A stretch of 64,000 nucleotides of DNA from Alphaproteobacteria bacterium 65-37. GTDB taxonomy: Bacteria; Pseudomonadota; Alphaproteobacteria; Reyranellales; Reyranellaceae. The notes beneath the pieces are model-generated. The model saw only the letters and a program-made list of their open reading frames with translations. It did not search any database and was not told the DNA's origin. How positions within the stretch are numbered: position 1 is the stretch's first letter; every line of letters begins with the position of its first letter. This document shows, in pieces, positions 58,801 through 64,000 of this stretch. A program made the translations under genes and the position numbers. The DNA lies in assembly GCA_001897995.1 (NCBI GenBank), contig MKRV01000236.1:1-64000 (forward strand). Direction: 5' to 3'.

Positions 58801-58992
58801 ACCTGTGTGGCCGCCGCGGTCGGCCTGCTGCCGGCCGCCTTCTCGACCGCGATCGGCAGCCAGGTGCAGCGACCGCTCGCCATCGTCGTGGTGGGCGGCA
58901 TGGTGCTGGCGCCGATCCTGTTCCTCACCGTGCTGCCGGCCCTCATCGGCGCCTTCTCTCGGCGCCGCGTCCCGGCTACATCTCACGTGTGA
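55852..58992 (+). CDS. CzcA-family RND efflux permease, copy 2
   Basis: Close paralog of 49538-52705 along its whole length; start at MHAIVGAALRQR. Confidence 0.92.
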   Translation: MHAIVGAALRQRILVLILSAALIVGGLFAYKKLNIEAYPDPVPPLVDIVTQNPGQSSEEIERYITIPIEVQMAGLPFVKSIRTISLVGLSDVKVQFTYDLTYREAAQLVTNRLSQLGPLPNGAQPFISPTSPIGEIFRYRVVGPPGYSVADLKTIQDWILLRRLKAVPGVIDVTTWGGKSKTYDITVDLDRLMAYGLTLRQVLDAVNGANSNVGANTINLGPQSAVIRSIGQIRSMDDIAHTMLTVRDNAPITVADVATITVGHEPRLGVAGHDDNDDVVQGIVLMRRGAETMPTLRSVEREVDRINSSDLLPPGVRIERIYDRSVLVDVTTSTVLHNMVMGVVLVFLIQWLFLGDLRSALIVSATIPFALLFAVVILVLSGESANLLSMGAIDFGIIVDATVIMVENIFRHLAEASAGHRPRGPLLAPPAALTGKLAIIYEASSEVTQAIFFSATIIIAGFLPLFTLSGVEGHIFGPMAKTYAFALLGGLLATFTVSPALAAILLPEKVSEKETIVVRSLRRLYSRLIDIVMAWRLPTLAVGAGLVLLAGAAATSVGLEFLPKLEEGNIWMRAALPPSVSLDEGNAYANRMRKLIKSFPEVETVVSQHGRPDDGTDPDGFSNVEFFVPLKPAQKWRKGMEKPDLIAEMSDALRKAFPGVTFAFSQYIQDNVQEAASGIDAENAIKITGPDLATLRKIAVEIRGVLEGVRGVTDIQVPPLLGLPTIQIAIDRQRAGRYGLSPGDINATVQAAVGGQAAGDLYEDGSDRHFPMLVRLAPQYRENIDALRRIAVGVPGSSGGVAQVPLSEVAKIGLSSGAFYIYREQQERYIPVKFSVRGRDLGSTVLEAQDKVTEQVRLPPGYRLDWAGDFVNFESAVARLAIAVPIAIAIILLLLYVSFGSLVDTLIAGSAIPLALVGGILGLWLADMSFSISAAIGFVALFGIAAMNGIMVVGCFNRLVTGGMAREAALRRTCDLQMRPVLMTCVAAAVGLLPAAFSTAIGSQVQRPLAIVVVGGMVLAPILFLTVLPALIGAFSRRRVPATSHV

Positions 58993-59786
58993 ATGCCGAC
59001 GACCAACTGATCGATCTCTCGGACCGCCGCCTGCGGGTGCGCCGCCTGTCGCCCACCCGGGACGACGGGCTCGACCGCACGACGCTCGTCTTCCTTCACG
59101 AGGGGCTGGGCTGCATCGAAATGTGGCGCGACTTCCCGCAGAAGCTCTGCGACGCCACGCGCTGCCGCGGCATCGTCTACGATCGCACGAGCTACGGCGG
59201 GTCCAGTCCCTGGCCGTCCGATCCCGGCGTCCGCTACATGGAGATCGAGGCCGACGACGTGCTGCCCCGGCTTCTCTCGGCACTGGCCGTCGACGACTGC
59301 GTCCTGGTCGGCCACAGCGACGGCGGCACCATCGCCCTGAACTATGCCGCCCGCGACCCCGAGCCTTTGCGCGCCGTGGTCACCCTGGCGGCGCATGCGA
59401 TCAACGAGCCGGTCTGCGTCGCAGCGATCGAGAAGGCGCGACAGGCCTTTGCCGCAGGCGACCTGCGCCAGCGGCTCGCCAAGTATCACGGCGACAATGT
59501 CGACCGCGCCTTCCGCCTGTGGTCCGACGCTTGGGTGGCGCCGGGATTCGAACCGATGGATGCCGCCGGCCGGCTGCCCGGCGTGCAGGTTCCGTTGCAG
59601 GCGATCCAGGGCGAAGACGATGAATATGGCAGCGAGCTGCAGCTCGGCGTCATCGCCGGCAAGGTCGGCGGCTACTGCGAGACCCGGCTGATTCCCGACT
59701 GCGGGCACAGCCCGCACCTGCAGCAGCCGGCCTATGTGCTGTCCGAAGCCGCCCGCTTCATCGCCCCGTTGGCGTTAGCGGGCTAA
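58989..59786 (+). CDS. Alpha/beta hydrolase
   Basis: FLHEGLGCIEMWRDFP, VGHSDGGTIAL nucleophile elbow, IPDCGHSPHLQQP; GTG start overlapping the RND stop. Confidence 0.85.
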   Translation: MNADDQLIDLSDRRLRVRRLSPTRDDGLDRTTLVFLHEGLGCIEMWRDFPQKLCDATRCRGIVYDRTSYGGSSPWPSDPGVRYMEIEADDVLPRLLSALAVDDCVLVGHSDGGTIALNYAARDPEPLRAVVTLAAHAINEPVCVAAIEKARQAFAAGDLRQRLAKYHGDNVDRAFRLWSDAWVAPGFEPMDAAGRLPGVQVPLQAIQGEDDEYGSELQLGVIAGKVGGYCETRLIPDCGHSPHLQQPAYVLSEAARFIAPLALAG

Positions 59787-60793
59787 AGTCGCTTCAGCTC
59801 GCTGGCGGCTGCCCAGTTCATCTCCGACACGGTCGGGCAGCGTGCCTGGGCGAGCTGGAACTGCTCGCGCGCCTTCTGCTTGTCGCCGCGGCGCACGGCG
59901 TCCATGCCGATGAAGAAGGCAGCCGGACACTTGCCGTTGGTGCGCTTGGCGGCGTCGTCCGATTCGGCGGCGACCTCGAGCTCGCCCGCCGTACCCTTGC
60001 CCAGCAGGAACCGCACGATCGGACCCGGCCATTCGTTCAGGCTCTCTGCGCCGACTTCTTTCGCAAGCGTGGCCCGGGCGTCGCGCTTGGCCCGTACTTG
60101 GGCGGCATAGCGCCAGAGCAGGGGCGCGATCTTCGACCTGAAGGTCGGCCGGCCGTCTAGAGAAGCGCCGAAATCGTCGGCCGCCTGGGCATAGTTGCCA
60201 AGATTGAAGTTGGCATGGCCGCGGAAGAACAGCGCACCGCGGCGCTCGCCTTCAGTCTTGGCATTGGCGAGCGCGCTGTCGAGCAGGCCGAGCGCCCGCG
60301 GGAAGTCGGCGATCTGCATATTGACCTGGGCCTGAGCTACCATCAGCGAGGGATCGCCGGGCTTGCGCGCAAGCGCGCTGTCGAGCGTCCTGAGCGCCGC
60401 GGCGCGGTCGCCGCCGCCCGCCAGGCTGGGCATGGCCAGCGACATCACGACCTGCCAGTCGGACGGCAGGACCCTGCCCATCTCGGCGATGTCCCTCTGG
60501 CTGTCGGCCTCGCGGCCGAGCCGGCTGAACTGGAAGGCACGGATGCTGAGATACATCGACCGGTCGACCGCCGAGAGTTGCGAGGCCGACAGGATCTTGT
60601 TCAGCGAATCGAGGGTTGCATTGGGGCCGGTGGGCGCGCCCCCACCGGGCAGGCCGCGCGACGACCCGCCTGACGAGAAGTCGCGCGCTGTCGGGTCCCA
60701 CGACTCGGTCGCATTGCGCTGCGCGGAGGCTTCGCCGGACAAGGCGAGGACCACGGCGAAAAGCCCGACAAATGGCGTCATCCTGCGATGCAT
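59783..60793 (-). CDS. Secreted TPR-like hypothetical protein
   Basis: Signal MTPFVGLFAVVLALSGEASAQ; TPR-like helical repeats. Confidence 0.7.
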   Translation of the reverse strand: MHRRMTPFVGLFAVVLALSGEASAQRNATESWDPTARDFSSGGSSRGLPGGGAPTGPNATLDSLNKILSASQLSAVDRSMYLSIRAFQFSRLGREADSQRDIAEMGRVLPSDWQVVMSLAMPSLAGGGDRAAALRTLDSALARKPGDPSLMVAQAQVNMQIADFPRALGLLDSALANAKTEGERRGALFFRGHANFNLGNYAQAADDFGASLDGRPTFRSKIAPLLWRYAAQVRAKRDARATLAKEVGAESLNEWPGPIVRFLLGKGTAGELEVAAESDDAAKRTNGKCPAAFFIGMDAVRRGDKQKAREQFQLAQARCPTVSEMNWAAASELKRL

Positions 60794-60905
60794 CGTGCCA
60801 ATCTGACATAAGGGCCCGCAGGCCGCATCCGCCGATTGCCTGTGCAGGCCGGTACCCCTATTTTGCCACCCGACCGCACGAAAACCGACCTCCCAGGAGT
60901 AAGAT

Positions 60906-63593
<2,688 letters not shown>

Positions 63594-63613
63594 CGCCGGA
63601 GGACGCGGAAGCC

Positions 63614-64000
63614 ATGGCGCCAGCTTCTCAAGACGGGGGGCTGGCCGACCGCATGGTCGCCATGGCCCGCAACAACATCCTGGCGAACCACCGCCTGCTC
63701 GGCGCCTGCAAGGCGCTGACGCCGGCGGAGTTCGCCGCTCCGCGCACCAGCTTCTTCCCGTCGCTGCGCGCCACGCTCAATCACATCCTCTGGGTCGACA
63801 CCTACTACATCGACGCGATCGAGCGCGATCCGACGGTGCTCAAGCGTTACAACGATCCGCCGCCCGATTTCGCCGACGGCGGCTCGCTCTATCCGGCCCA
63901 GATCGCCAGCGACCGCCGGTTGCTCGCCTTCTGCGAGCGTCAGACCGCGGCGAGCCTCGGCGAAATGCTGGTCCTGCCGCGGCCCAATCGCACGCCGCCG
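63614..64000 (+). CDS. DinB-family protein (3' end beyond window)
   Basis: Open frame from 63614: MARNNILANHRLLGACKALTPAEFAAPRTSFFPSLRATLNHILWVDTYYIDAI. Confidence 0.75.
   Translation, partial: MAPASQDGGLADRMVAMARNNILANHRLLGACKALTPAEFAAPRTSFFPSLRATLNHILWVDTYYIDAIERDPTVLKRYNDPPPDFADGGSLYPAQIASDRRLLAFCERQTAASLGEMLVLPRPNRTPP

Noticed and set aside
57127-59283. 718-aa minus-strand ORF (also 49562-51541, 18222-20051, 12355-13824, 5272-6609)
   Set aside because: All are antisense shadows of well-supported genes (RND permeases, ABC genes, acyl-CoA ligase, ribA).

Overview
This is a 64 kb window of high-GC bacterial chromosome. Gene content suggests an alphaproteobacterium (a Reyranella/Rhodospirillales-like host is only a guess). 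About 50 protein genes are supported. I saw no rRNA, tRNA, CRISPR, transposase or prophage genes. Main blocks: (1) two paralogous ferritin-like diiron proteins around a PaaE/KshB-type FAD/2Fe-2S reductase (1-4404); (2) an OmpR-type response regulator, ribA, an orphan LivK-like binding protein and a Tat-exported GH1 glucosidase; (3) a GntR/FCD regulator divergent from a probable catabolic and uptake operon: VOC protein, DUF2817, acyl-CoA ligase, ADH, thioesterase and a complete Dpp-like ABC importer (9329-21154); (4) a CusBA-like metal efflux pair preceded by a small Cys/Met/Pro protein; (5) a PLP dehydratase with a PhnZ-like HD protein, then a hydrolase, a membrane spermidine-synthase-like protein and an exported PIMT; (6) a complete liv-type ABC importer next to a FadD-like ligase; (7) a two-component system divergent from an RND tripartite pump, with a second paralogous RND permease beyond a KgtP-like MFS; (8) acnA. 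The most interesting items are the diiron/reductase locus with operator-like sites, the PhnZ-like HD protein, two identical GTGACATGTCAC palindromes at the GntR promoter region, a 24-bp perfect inverted repeat inside the dppD-like reading frame, a three-half-site region between kgtP and the second RND gene, and a nested inverted-repeat element between two liv genes. All assignments come from reading the sequence and from remembered family motifs. No database search was run.
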